A stretch of DNA of 64,000 nt from Victivallales bacterium (GTDB taxonomy: Bacteria; Verrucomicrobiota; Lentisphaeria; Oligosphaerales; Oligosphaeraceae): assembly GCA_017554445.1 (NCBI GenBank), contig JAFZIJ010000126.1, positions 1 to 64,000 of the forward strand, given 5' to 3'. Of the stretch, positions 45,352 to 52,653 are shown piece after piece. The position numbers and the translations under genes were made by a program. Position 1 is the stretch's first letter. Each line of letters begins with the position of its first letter. A model generated the notes under the pieces. That model was not told where the DNA came from, did no database searches, and saw only the letters and a list, made by a program, of their open reading frames with translations.

Positions 45352-46233
45352 ATGCACGATATCTGGAATCCATGGCATGGCTGCAAAAAGATCAGCGAAG
45401 GCTGTCTGCACTGCTATATGTTTTTTCTGGATAAACAGCGCGATCAAGACGGCTCTAAAATCTACAAAACAAACAACTTCGACTATCCGCTACAACGTAC
45501 TCGCAACGGTGGTTATAAAATCAAAAGCGGCGAACACATCCGCGTCTGCCTGACAAGCGATTTCTTTCTCGAAGAAGCGGATCAATGGCGCGACGACGCA
45601 TGGCGCATCATCGGTGAACGCCCGGATGTCGTATTTTATCTGTTAACGAAACGACCTCAACGCGTTGCTGACCATCTTCCAAAAAATTGGGGCGACGGAT
45701 GGGACAACGTCATGTTCAGTGTGACAGCAGAGAACCAACGTCGTGCAGATGAACGGGTTCCGATTCTGCTGGATCTGCCGTTCAAGCATAAAGGCGTCGT
45801 TGTCGCGCCGTTCATCGGCGAAGTGAGTCTGGATCGCTATCTTGCGTCAGGCCAGATAGAAGAAGTGAGCGCCGGCGGTGAAAACTACGACGGAGCCCGC
45901 CCATGCCGTTTCGAATGGGTGCAATTGCTCCGTGCGGACTGCATGCGCCACCACGTGAATTTCCTCTGGTTCGAAACTGGCACCAATTTTGTCAAAGACG
46001 GCAAGACCTATCGCATGCCAGGCAAGGAACTGCAGATCCGCATGGCATGGAAATCACAGATGTCCTTCATGGTTAAGCCGATCCAATTCCGTCTGCACGA
46101 CGCCTTGGGCATGGAGATTCCAGACGCAGACCTCTACGAACCGGTCTGCGACCATCCAAACTGCGAACAATGCGCCTGCCGCGGCTTCTGCAACGGCTGC
46201 TCCCACTGCGGACTATGCGAACGCGGCACATAA
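45352..46233 (+). CDS. DUF5131 (phage Gp37/Gp68-like) three-Cys-motif protein
   Basis: 293 aa. The N-terminal cysteines Cys11, Cys18 and Cys21 (GCKKISEGCLHCY) form the radical-SAM-like three-Cys motif of DUF5131. The barrel continues with VCLTSDFFLEEAD, FYLLTKRPQRV and VSAGGENYDGARPC. The C-terminus adds a Cys cluster of ten cysteines between residues ~265 and 290 (CDHPNCEQCAC, CNGCSHCGLC), suggesting a second iron-sulfur or zinc site. Family members are found in phages and mobile islands; no reaction is established. No TcmP-type partner is present. It follows vsr in the same orientation. Confidence 0.85.
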   Translation: MHDIWNPWHGCKKISEGCLHCYMFFLDKQRDQDGSKIYKTNNFDYPLQRTRNGGYKIKSGEHIRVCLTSDFFLEEADQWRDDAWRIIGERPDVVFYLLTKRPQRVADHLPKNWGDGWDNVMFSVTAENQRRADERVPILLDLPFKHKGVVVAPFIGEVSLDRYLASGQIEEVSAGGENYDGARPCRFEWVQLLRADCMRHHVNFLWFETGTNFVKDGKTYRMPGKELQIRMAWKSQMSFMVKPIQFRLHDALGMEIPDADLYEPVCDHPNCEQCACRGFCNGCSHCGLCERGT

Positions 46234-46251
46234 ACCGCCCTACGGGGCGGT
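46234..46251 (+). terminator. Hairpin after the DUF5131 gene
   Basis: ACCGCCC / GGGCGGT, 7-bp stem with a 4-nt loop, starting directly after the stop codon and followed by CTTATGG heptamers. Confidence 0.55.
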
Positions 46252-46252
46252 A

Positions 46253-46287
46253 CTTATGGCTTATGGCTCATGGCAGATGGGCTATGT
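46253..46287 (+). repeat. Heptamer mini-repeat, family D, five units
   Basis: CTTATGG, CTTATGG, CTCATGG, CAGATGG, GCTATGT in 7-bp phase, directly after the hairpin. Confidence 0.85.
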
Positions 46288-46321
46288 ATTCTAGAATTCT
46301 AGCCTCCTAGAAATCTAGAAT
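46288..46321. repeat. Inverted repeat, family C (TTCTAGAAT)
   Basis: A 15-bp arm (46288-46302) pairs with 46307-46321 at 14 of 15 positions around a 4-nt loop. It lies between convergent genes and could act as a bidirectional transcription stop, though the stem is AT-rich. Confidence 0.75.
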
Positions 46322-46322
46322 A

Positions 46323-46343
46323 ATTATGCATTATACATTGGCT
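46323..46343. repeat. Heptamer mini-repeat, family F, three units
   Basis: ATTATGC, ATTATAC, ATTGGCT in 7-bp phase, running into the last base of the stop codon of the - strand oxidoreductase gene. Confidence 0.6.
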
Positions 46344-47602
46344 TAAAGTTTTTCTTCATATTCCTTCCGCAGGCGGCGGAACTCCGCCAGATCTTCGTCG
46401 GAATATTCCAATTTGCCTAAGACACTGGAGAACGGTTTGTTCTTGCACGGACGAGACGGATCTGGATTCCAGTCGTCGCCACGGAAGACTTCACGTGCCT
46501 TTTTATCATGGAAATCAACGATTTCCATCGGAATACCATGTTGCAAGGCGGACTTGTAGCCGAGAATGCCAATGGCTGTCATGTCAATCGCCTTATACAC
46601 ATCGATATCAACTGGACGATGGCCGCGGATCGCCTCCGCGAAGAAATAATTCGTGAAGAAATCACCGCCACCATGACCGAAACCACTGGCATTCGCAAAT
46701 TCTTCCGGGAACTTCGGATCATAGAATTCCGTCTCCGGCTGCTCGCCCGGCCAATCTAAATGCATGCGACGGACGCGTAGTTGGCTATTCCCCTGGTTCC
46801 ATTCCATCGTACCGCGATTACAGCAGATGCGGAAACGGTTGCCATGGTCACGCAACTTCGCGCACGGCATGACTTTAGCCAACGCGCCATTGTCCATCTG
46901 ACACATGAGAATGCTCGCGCAGTCGTCGATTTTTATTTTGCATGGGCCTTGATTGTGCGGATCATCGAAATCATGCGGAACGACGAAGCCGTTCACGCGA
47001 ACAGGCCGTGTTCCCGTAATCCGCATGATGGGGCCCATAGAATGCGTGCTATAATACGTGATCGGCATCCATGCCCGCCAATGTTCAGGTCCAGAAGTCA
47101 ATGAAACTCGGTCTTTTAGACCAACCGGATGGATATATTCACCTTCACCATACATGAATTTGCCCATTTCGCCCGACTGCACAAGCCGTGCCATTTCCAG
47201 ATTCTGGGCGCTATATGGATAGTTCTCCGCAAACGAATAAATGAGTCCGGTTTCCTCCACGGCTTCAACGAGTTCCACTGCTTCTCCCATCGTGAACATC
47301 GCCATGCATTCACTCATGACATGTTTACCAGATTTCAACGCCTTCACAGCCGCTGGAGCATGTTGTGTTGCATAGTTCGCGAGAATTACGGCGTCAAAAT
47401 CATGCTGCAAGAATTTGTCATAGTCAGTGTAATAGGTGATGCCATTATCGTCGCAACCGAGCGTTTTCTTCGCATGACGGAGCTGCGCTTCGAACACATC
47501 GCACAATGCGACCAGTTCAAAACCAATCTGCCGCGCTACATTTGCTAGATACGCACCACGCCCTGCACCAAACACACCAAGCTTGATTTTCTTGTCGCTC
47601 AT
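46343..47602 (-). CDS. Gfo/Idh/MocA-family oxidoreductase, copy 2
   Basis: 419 aa from the ATG at 47602. The N-terminal Rossmann motif is KLGVFGAGRGAYLA, followed by ALCDVFEAQ and the family segment that ends KSGKHVMSECMA (EKP-like Lys position). The C-terminal domain carries substrate residues such as HSMGPIMRITG and GHGGGDFF. These enzymes use NAD(P) to oxidise or reduce sugars and related polyols; the substrate is unknown. It is a close paralogue of the gene immediately upstream, 52 bp away, and both are probably transcribed together. Confidence 0.9.
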   Translation of the reverse strand: MSDKKIKLGVFGAGRGAYLANVARQIGFELVALCDVFEAQLRHAKKTLGCDDNGITYYTDYDKFLQHDFDAVILANYATQHAPAAVKALKSGKHVMSECMAMFTMGEAVELVEAVEETGLIYSFAENYPYSAQNLEMARLVQSGEMGKFMYGEGEYIHPVGLKDRVSLTSGPEHWRAWMPITYYSTHSMGPIMRITGTRPVRVNGFVVPHDFDDPHNQGPCKIKIDDCASILMCQMDNGALAKVMPCAKLRDHGNRFRICCNRGTMEWNQGNSQLRVRRMHLDWPGEQPETEFYDPKFPEEFANASGFGHGGGDFFTNYFFAEAIRGHRPVDIDVYKAIDMTAIGILGYKSALQHGIPMEIVDFHDKKAREVFRGDDWNPDPSRPCKNKPFSSVLGKLEYSDEDLAEFRRLRKEYEEKL

Positions 47603-47654
47603 GATCAAAATCCTATGTTATGACTTATTTTATATCAAACACTTGCACCTATTC

Positions 47655-48917
47655 TTACAACGATTCTTCGTATTCCTTGCGAAGCCGACGGAATTCCGCC
47701 AAATCCTCTCCGCCAAATTCGATTTTGCCCAAAACGCTCGAGAACGGCTTGTCTTTGCAGGGAATCGCCGGATCTGGATTCCAATTGTCGCCACGGAAGA
47801 CTTCACGCGCCTTTTTGTCGTGAAAATCAACGATTTCCATCGGAATGCCGTGTTGCAATGCCGACTTGTAGCCAAGGATGCCGATGGCGGACATGTCAAT
47901 TGCCTTATACACATCAAGATCGACGGGACGATGCCCACGAATCGCTTCGCCGAAGAAATAGCAGGTGAAAAAGTCGCCGCCGCCATGGCCGGTCGTGGCC
48001 GCTTCCGCGAATTCTTCAGGGAATTTCGGTTCGTAGAGTTCCGTTTCCAGCTGGTCGTCTGGCCAATCCAGATGCATGCGGCGAACGCGCAGCTGGCCAT
48101 TGGTGCCTTGATTGGCTTCCATCGTGCCACGATTGCAGCAGATGCGGACCCGCGTGCCATGATCGCGCAGTTTCGCGCACGGCATGATTTTCGCCAACGC
48201 GCCATTGTCCATTTGGCACATCAAAATACTCATGCAGTCGTCGACCTTGATCAATCCCGCGCCTTGATTGAGAGGATCGTCAAAATCATGCGGCACGACA
48301 AAGCCGTTCACACGAACAGGCCGCGTTCCCGTGATCCGCATGATCGGTCCCATCGAATGCGTGCAATAATACGTCACAGGCATCCACGAACGCCAGTGTT
48401 CAGGGCCGGAAGTCAATCCCACGCGGCTTTTTACCGACATGGGATGGACGTATTCCGCTTCGCCGTACATGAACTTGCCCATCTCGCCCGACTGCACGAG
48501 ACGCGCGATTTCAAGATTCCGAGCGCTGTATGGATAGTTTTCCGCGAACGAATAGACGAGACCGCTTTCCTCTACGGCCTCCGCCAATTCAACCGCTTCG
48601 CCCATGGTCAGCATCGCCATGCATTCGCTCATGACATGTTTGCCCGCCTTCAATGCCTTCACAGCCGCGGGAGCATGCTGCGTCGCATAGTTCGCAAGAA
48701 TCACGGCGTCGAAATCGTGCTGCAGGAATTTATCGTAATCCGTATAGTAGGTAATGCCTACATCGTCACTTCCGAGTCCTTTCCGTGCATGGTTGAGCTG
48801 GGCTTCGAACACATCGCACAAGGCGACCAATTCAAAACCAACCTGACGGGCGACTTTACCAAGATACGCTCCGCGTCCTGCACCAAACACACCTAGCTTA
48901 ATTTTCTTTTCTGACAT
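47655..48917 (-). CDS. Gfo/Idh/MocA-family oxidoreductase, copy 1
   Basis: 420 aa. The dinucleotide motif is KLGVFGAGRGAYLGKVARQ and the catalytic-region pattern KAGKHVMSECMAM matches copy 2 closely, with most differences conservative. First gene of the pair in transcription order. The duplication may have split substrate use. It is divergent from the GH105 gene, so both may respond to the same sugar. No signal peptide: cytoplasmic. Confidence 0.9.
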   Translation of the reverse strand: MSEKKIKLGVFGAGRGAYLGKVARQVGFELVALCDVFEAQLNHARKGLGSDDVGITYYTDYDKFLQHDFDAVILANYATQHAPAAVKALKAGKHVMSECMAMLTMGEAVELAEAVEESGLVYSFAENYPYSARNLEIARLVQSGEMGKFMYGEAEYVHPMSVKSRVGLTSGPEHWRSWMPVTYYCTHSMGPIMRITGTRPVRVNGFVVPHDFDDPLNQGAGLIKVDDCMSILMCQMDNGALAKIMPCAKLRDHGTRVRICCNRGTMEANQGTNGQLRVRRMHLDWPDDQLETELYEPKFPEEFAEAATTGHGGGDFFTCYFFGEAIRGHRPVDLDVYKAIDMSAIGILGYKSALQHGIPMEIVDFHDKKAREVFRGDNWNPDPAIPCKDKPFSSVLGKIEFGGEDLAEFRRLRKEYEESL

Positions 48918-48977
48918 GACCTTATGACCTTTTGTTTATTCAATCGAAAAAAACTGTTTTTCATAATGTACATCTTG

Positions 48978-49013
48978 TTTCTAGAAACTCTAGAATCCTA
49001 TCATTCTAGAATC
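48978..49013. repeat. Nonamer mini-repeat, family C, in a divergent gap
   Basis: Units TTTCTAGAA, ACTCTAGAA, TCCTATCAT, TCTAGAATC in 9-bp phase; CTAGAAT at 48990-48996 pairs with ATTCTAG at 49003-49009. It sits between divergent genes, so it is not a simple terminator. Confidence 0.6.
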
Positions 49014-49104
49014 TTGAATAACCGCCAATTCGATTGAAATCACCCTCGCCCATGAGTATATTAAGCCACAAATATCTGTACGACATCGAGAAGGATAATC
49101 GATC

Positions 49105-50136
49105 ATGGAATATTCGACAGAAGCCATCGCGGAAACAGTCATCATGCGGCATCATGCCACCGTCCCGTTCACCCATTATGCGGGGTTGTTGACATTGCAA
49201 GGCTTGATCAATCTCGCGCAAACCACCGGTCGTTCAGACCTTCGCGAATTGGCCTGCAAATGGCTCAACCCCTTTTTTACAGGGGAAGTTACAAGAGTCG
49301 GCGGCGTTTACGACAAGATGTACCGTTGCGGTGGCCATGCCTCCGCTCTGCTTGTCAAATACGGTATGGCTCCGGAAGCGCTTCCGACGTTAGTCGCGAA
49401 GGCCGATGAACTCATCCAAACCCATCCGCGAGATGAACATGGTCTTTTCGGCAGGATTGAAGCTCCGGAAAAAATTTGGATCGACACCCTTTTTGCCGTC
49501 TGCCCGTTTTTGGCGGTTCTTGGCAATATCACAGGGCGGCAGAAATTCACAAATGAAGCATTGCATCAGATTCATGGCTTCTGCAATCTGTTGATTGACA
49601 AAGAATACGGACTTTATCATCAATGCCGCAATTTTCAAGGTCCAGGAACGATGAGCGAAGACCATTGGAGCCGCGCCAACGGCTGGGCGGCACTCGCCTT
49701 GGCTGAACTCTTGTTCGAATGTCCCGACAACGCCGAAATCCGTCAACTCTACACGGCTCTCATGGATGCCTGCGCCAATGTGCAAGATGAAAACGGCCTT
49801 TGGCATCAGGAACTGACACGTTCCGACTCCTATATCGAAACGTCCGGCAGCGGCCTGATCCTCTATGCGATCGGTCGCGGGCTCGAACGCGGCATCTTGC
49901 CGGAAAGATTCCGCACCATTTTCATGAACGGCTTGCGCGGCTATCTAGGCTATATCGGCCTCGACGGCTCGGTCTATCATGCCTGCAAAGGATGCCTCTC
50001 GCCCGGGCGGGCACGGATTGAAGACTATATGAACCATCCATGGGTGAGAAACGACATCCATGCGTTCGGCCCCGCCGTACTCGCCTTCGGGCAAGCCCTC
50101 CGCCTCGGCGTCAAGACCATCTTTTCCATTGAATAA
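49105..50136 (+). CDS. GH88/GH105-type unsaturated glycuronyl hydrolase
   Basis: 343 aa alpha/alpha-barrel. GLFGRIEAPEKIWIDTLFAV and GTMSEDHWSRANGWAALALA are characteristic of GH105 unsaturated rhamnogalacturonyl hydrolases, with the likely catalytic Asp in KIWIDTLF. It hydrates the unsaturated uronic acid left by pectin lyases. There is no signal peptide, so it acts on imported oligosaccharides. A purine-rich site (GAGAAGGATAATC) precedes the ATG. Confidence 0.85.
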   Translation: MEYSTEAIAETVIMRHHATVPFTHYAGLLTLQGLINLAQTTGRSDLRELACKWLNPFFTGEVTRVGGVYDKMYRCGGHASALLVKYGMAPEALPTLVAKADELIQTHPRDEHGLFGRIEAPEKIWIDTLFAVCPFLAVLGNITGRQKFTNEALHQIHGFCNLLIDKEYGLYHQCRNFQGPGTMSEDHWSRANGWAALALAELLFECPDNAEIRQLYTALMDACANVQDENGLWHQELTRSDSYIETSGSGLILYAIGRGLERGILPERFRTIFMNGLRGYLGYIGLDGSVYHACKGCLSPGRARIEDYMNHPWVRNDIHAFGPAVLAFGQALRLGVKTIFSIE

Positions 50137-50151
50137 GAAGGAAATGCAACC

Positions 50152-51132
50152 ATGAAAAAACGACTTCTTTCCATGTGCCCAATCGCCGACGAAACGGCGA
50201 AAAAGATCATCGCCGAATACTACGACATCACGGAACGGCAAAGCTGTACGGAAGAGGAACTTTTCGCCTTGGCCGGCACGTTTGAGGCCTTGATCGTCCC
50301 GTTCACCTCCACGATGCTCGTCACGGAACGTGTAATCGACAAAGCGTCCAATCTGGAAATCATTGCCTCCTCCTACGGTGGCACACGCCAAAACATCGCC
50401 GACCTCTATGCCATTCGCAAAGGCATTTCCGTCATCCACACAGGGGCTTCCCGCGAGCGGCCCATGGCGGAATACACGCTCGCGTTGGTGCTTTCTTCGT
50501 TCCTGCGAATCAACAACTACTACCACGACATGTGCGCAGGCGAATGGCCGCGTTTCAAATATCCGCGCACACGGATTCTCAAAGATAGAAAAGTCTCCGT
50601 GATTGGATATGGACGCATCGGCAAGGCAATCGCATCGTTATTCCGTTGGTTCACCCCCAACATCACAGTCGTCAGCAAGCATTTGACGCCAGAAGAAGCG
50701 GCAAAAGACGGTGTGACACTCACGACACTTAATGATGCTTTCGCCGAATCTGAAGTGATCATTCTTGCAGGCGGCAACACACCTGAAAACTATCATCTTA
50801 TTGGCGCTGAACAGTTTGCGTTGATGCAAAAGGACGCCCTTTTCGTCAACATCGCCCGTGGCCGCATGGTCGATGAAGCCGCCATGGCCGCCGCAGCCGC
50901 CAAACGTCCAATCTTTCTTGCGTTGGATGTATTTGAAACCGAACCACTTCCAGAAGATTCTCCCCTCCGTAACAAAGAGAATATTCTGATTACGCCGCAT
51001 CGTGCCAACAATCCGATCGAATTCGAAGAACGCTGGAAATGCCTCGCGACCGATTTGGTCGCATTGGCCAACGGTCAGCGTCCGGATTCCCTTCTGACCG
51101 TTGAACGCGCCATGACAATGAGTGAATCGTAA
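50152..51132 (+). CDS. D-isomer-specific 2-hydroxyacid dehydrogenase
   Basis: 326 aa. The NAD motif is VIGYGRIGKAIASLF; the catalytic set appears as Arg in NIARGRMVDEAAM, Glu in DVFETEPLPEDSPL, and His in ITPHRANN. It reduces or oxidises 2-keto/2-hydroxy acids. It starts 15 bp after the GH105 gene with an AGAAGGAAA site, so it probably handles an acid formed downstream of uronate breakdown; this is inference. Confidence 0.9.
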   Translation: MKKRLLSMCPIADETAKKIIAEYYDITERQSCTEEELFALAGTFEALIVPFTSTMLVTERVIDKASNLEIIASSYGGTRQNIADLYAIRKGISVIHTGASRERPMAEYTLALVLSSFLRINNYYHDMCAGEWPRFKYPRTRILKDRKVSVIGYGRIGKAIASLFRWFTPNITVVSKHLTPEEAAKDGVTLTTLNDAFAESEVIILAGGNTPENYHLIGAEQFALMQKDALFVNIARGRMVDEAAMAAAAAKRPIFLALDVFETEPLPEDSPLRNKENILITPHRANNPIEFEERWKCLATDLVALANGQRPDSLLTVERAMTMSES

Positions 51133-51150
51133 CCCTGCTTTCGGAAGGGT
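51132..51150 (+). terminator. Hairpin after the hydroxyacid dehydrogenase
   Basis: ACCCT / AGGGT (51132-51136 and 51146-51150), 5-bp stem with a 9-nt loop beginning in the stop codon, followed by family D heptamers. Confidence 0.4.
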
Positions 51151-51151
51151 G

Positions 51152-51179
51152 CTACTGGCTTATGACTAATGGCTTATGA
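51152..51179 (+). repeat. Heptamer mini-repeat, family D, four units
   Basis: CTACTGG, CTTATGA, CTAATGG, CTTATGA in 7-bp phase after the hairpin. Beyond it, to 51358, I see no gene or clear signal. Confidence 0.75.
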
Positions 51180-51358
51180 AGTTGCGACTTGAATCTTTCT
51201 GGCATGCCTCTGGATTCATTCACAATTTCTTTATATTGTATTCCTTTTAAATCCTATGAACACAAGCACAAAGAAAATCCAGCGAAAGGGATCTCTAATT
51301 TGGGCCTGAAATTTAAAACGAAGGCTATGTAATGGCACCTCTTGACTAAAAAAGGGCA

Positions 51359-52438
51359 TTACAACTTCAATTCAGCCAATATATTATTAATCTCAGTTCT
51401 AAATCCTTTACAATCAGGTATCTGCCACACAAATTGCCCTCTCGCGTTCCCTTCGACCATGCACCATCCACTAGGCGTTAGAGCGATATCCCAGCCTGTA
51501 TATCGATTGGAAGGCATGACCATCGCCAGTTGCTTGGCAAACTCAATAGCCTCCCTCCAACGTGGCACTTGCCATCCTATAAGATCTATACCTATGTCAT
51601 CAAGCCTCTTATACAATATTCCATTTTTATCTGTCGCCGCCTTGATTCTGCCGTTTTCATCCAAAGTCGTCAAGATTCCACCAGCCATCCCGTTGTCGGC
51701 AACCGAATCTCCTCTGCCGATTTTCAAAACCGGATGGATAATCTCTACTCTATCATCATATCTAATTGTAGTCATTCTGAGCGTGTTCGCGGATTTTGGA
51801 TGCAACTTTGCCATTTCCTCCGCCTGGCATATCCTTTCTTCCAGTACGAATCCCCCTTGGGGCCTGGTCTTTTTCAGGAATGATTTCAGTAATTTCTTCA
51901 AATACGCATCATCGCATGTTTCATCTACAGTCCACAAAGCCACACCTGCTCCCAATGAACCGAGCATTGGCTTGACGATGAATGTCCGGTGTTTCCGTAC
52001 AAAGGCTATGAATTCATCTTTGTATTTGGATATTAAATCATTGATGCTGTTGCCTTCGAAGTAATCAAAACCGACCACCTCCCGCCTGTAAAACGGCTTG
52101 AATATCCCATAAGTCAACACTTTTGCTTTGAACAACCTCAGGTTCTCCTCCTGATTCATGCGGTCACAGAAAAGATACCATTCCTCTTCGGGGACAAACT
52201 CCCTTCTTTCCTCCGCAGATTGCTTATAGAAAGCAAATTTAAAATACTCTTCAATGGAAATACGATATTGCTCAATCGAATCGTAGATATCTTTTATAAT
52301 TTTCTCATCTTGCTTTAAATGATGAATTTCTATTTGTTCATTAATTCTCTTCCTCTCCAGATACCGTCTCCTGTATTTTTTGTAGATTTTTCCGGGGAAA
52401 GTTTTAAAAAGAACAACCTTTAATTGGTGTGCATTCAT
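51359..52438 (-). CDS. Sugar-transfer-associated ATP-grasp protein
   Basis: 359 aa. An N-terminal basic, helical region (YKKYRRRYLERKRINEQIE) precedes an ATP-grasp core: FIVKPMLGSLGAGVALWTV, LEERICQAEEMAKLHPKS, TLRMTTIRYDDRVEII and GWDIALTPSGWCMVEGNARG. The pattern fits the sugar-transfer-associated ATP-grasp family, often found in surface-polysaccharide loci. It would form an amide or peptide-like bond on a sugar or lipid; the substrate is unknown. The gene is AT-rich, stands alone on the opposite strand to its neighbours and is probably acquired. Confidence 0.75.
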   Translation of the reverse strand: MNAHQLKVVLFKTFPGKIYKKYRRRYLERKRINEQIEIHHLKQDEKIIKDIYDSIEQYRISIEEYFKFAFYKQSAEERREFVPEEEWYLFCDRMNQEENLRLFKAKVLTYGIFKPFYRREVVGFDYFEGNSINDLISKYKDEFIAFVRKHRTFIVKPMLGSLGAGVALWTVDETCDDAYLKKLLKSFLKKTRPQGGFVLEERICQAEEMAKLHPKSANTLRMTTIRYDDRVEIIHPVLKIGRGDSVADNGMAGGILTTLDENGRIKAATDKNGILYKRLDDIGIDLIGWQVPRWREAIEFAKQLAMVMPSNRYTGWDIALTPSGWCMVEGNARGQFVWQIPDCKGFRTEINNILAELKL

Positions 52439-52593
52439 TTTTATCTTTAGGCATTAGAAATTTTATCCATGATTTCACCATATAGTACTCTGGATTCTCT
52501 GCTTTTCCAGTTTACATGAAGACTAAAGTACAGAAAATCAACTTCCCCGGACTCACGGCTTTTTCTTGACCATCTTCCTTTTGACTTTACATT

Positions 52594-52629
52594 AATTCAA
52601 CGAAACTCTAGAATTCAACGAAACTCTAG
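52594..52629. repeat. Perfect 18-bp tandem duplication, family C type
   Basis: AATTCAACGAAACTCTAG occurs twice without change, i.e. four alternating nonamers. It ends 24 bp before the ATG of the GH2 gene. Confidence 0.9.
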
Positions 52630-52653
52630 TCCACTTACCATAGGCAATTCATC

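Noticed and set aside
47583..48896. A 437-codon + strand ORF opposite the Gfo/Idh pair
   Set aside because: It lies antisense to well-recognised oxidoreductase genes and gives a His/Arg-rich sequence with no family signature; codon bias of this genome keeps the opposite strand open.
51257..51310. A 17-codon ORF in the gap after the hydroxyacid dehydrogenase
   Set aside because: Too short, no ribosome site and no recognisable peptide type.
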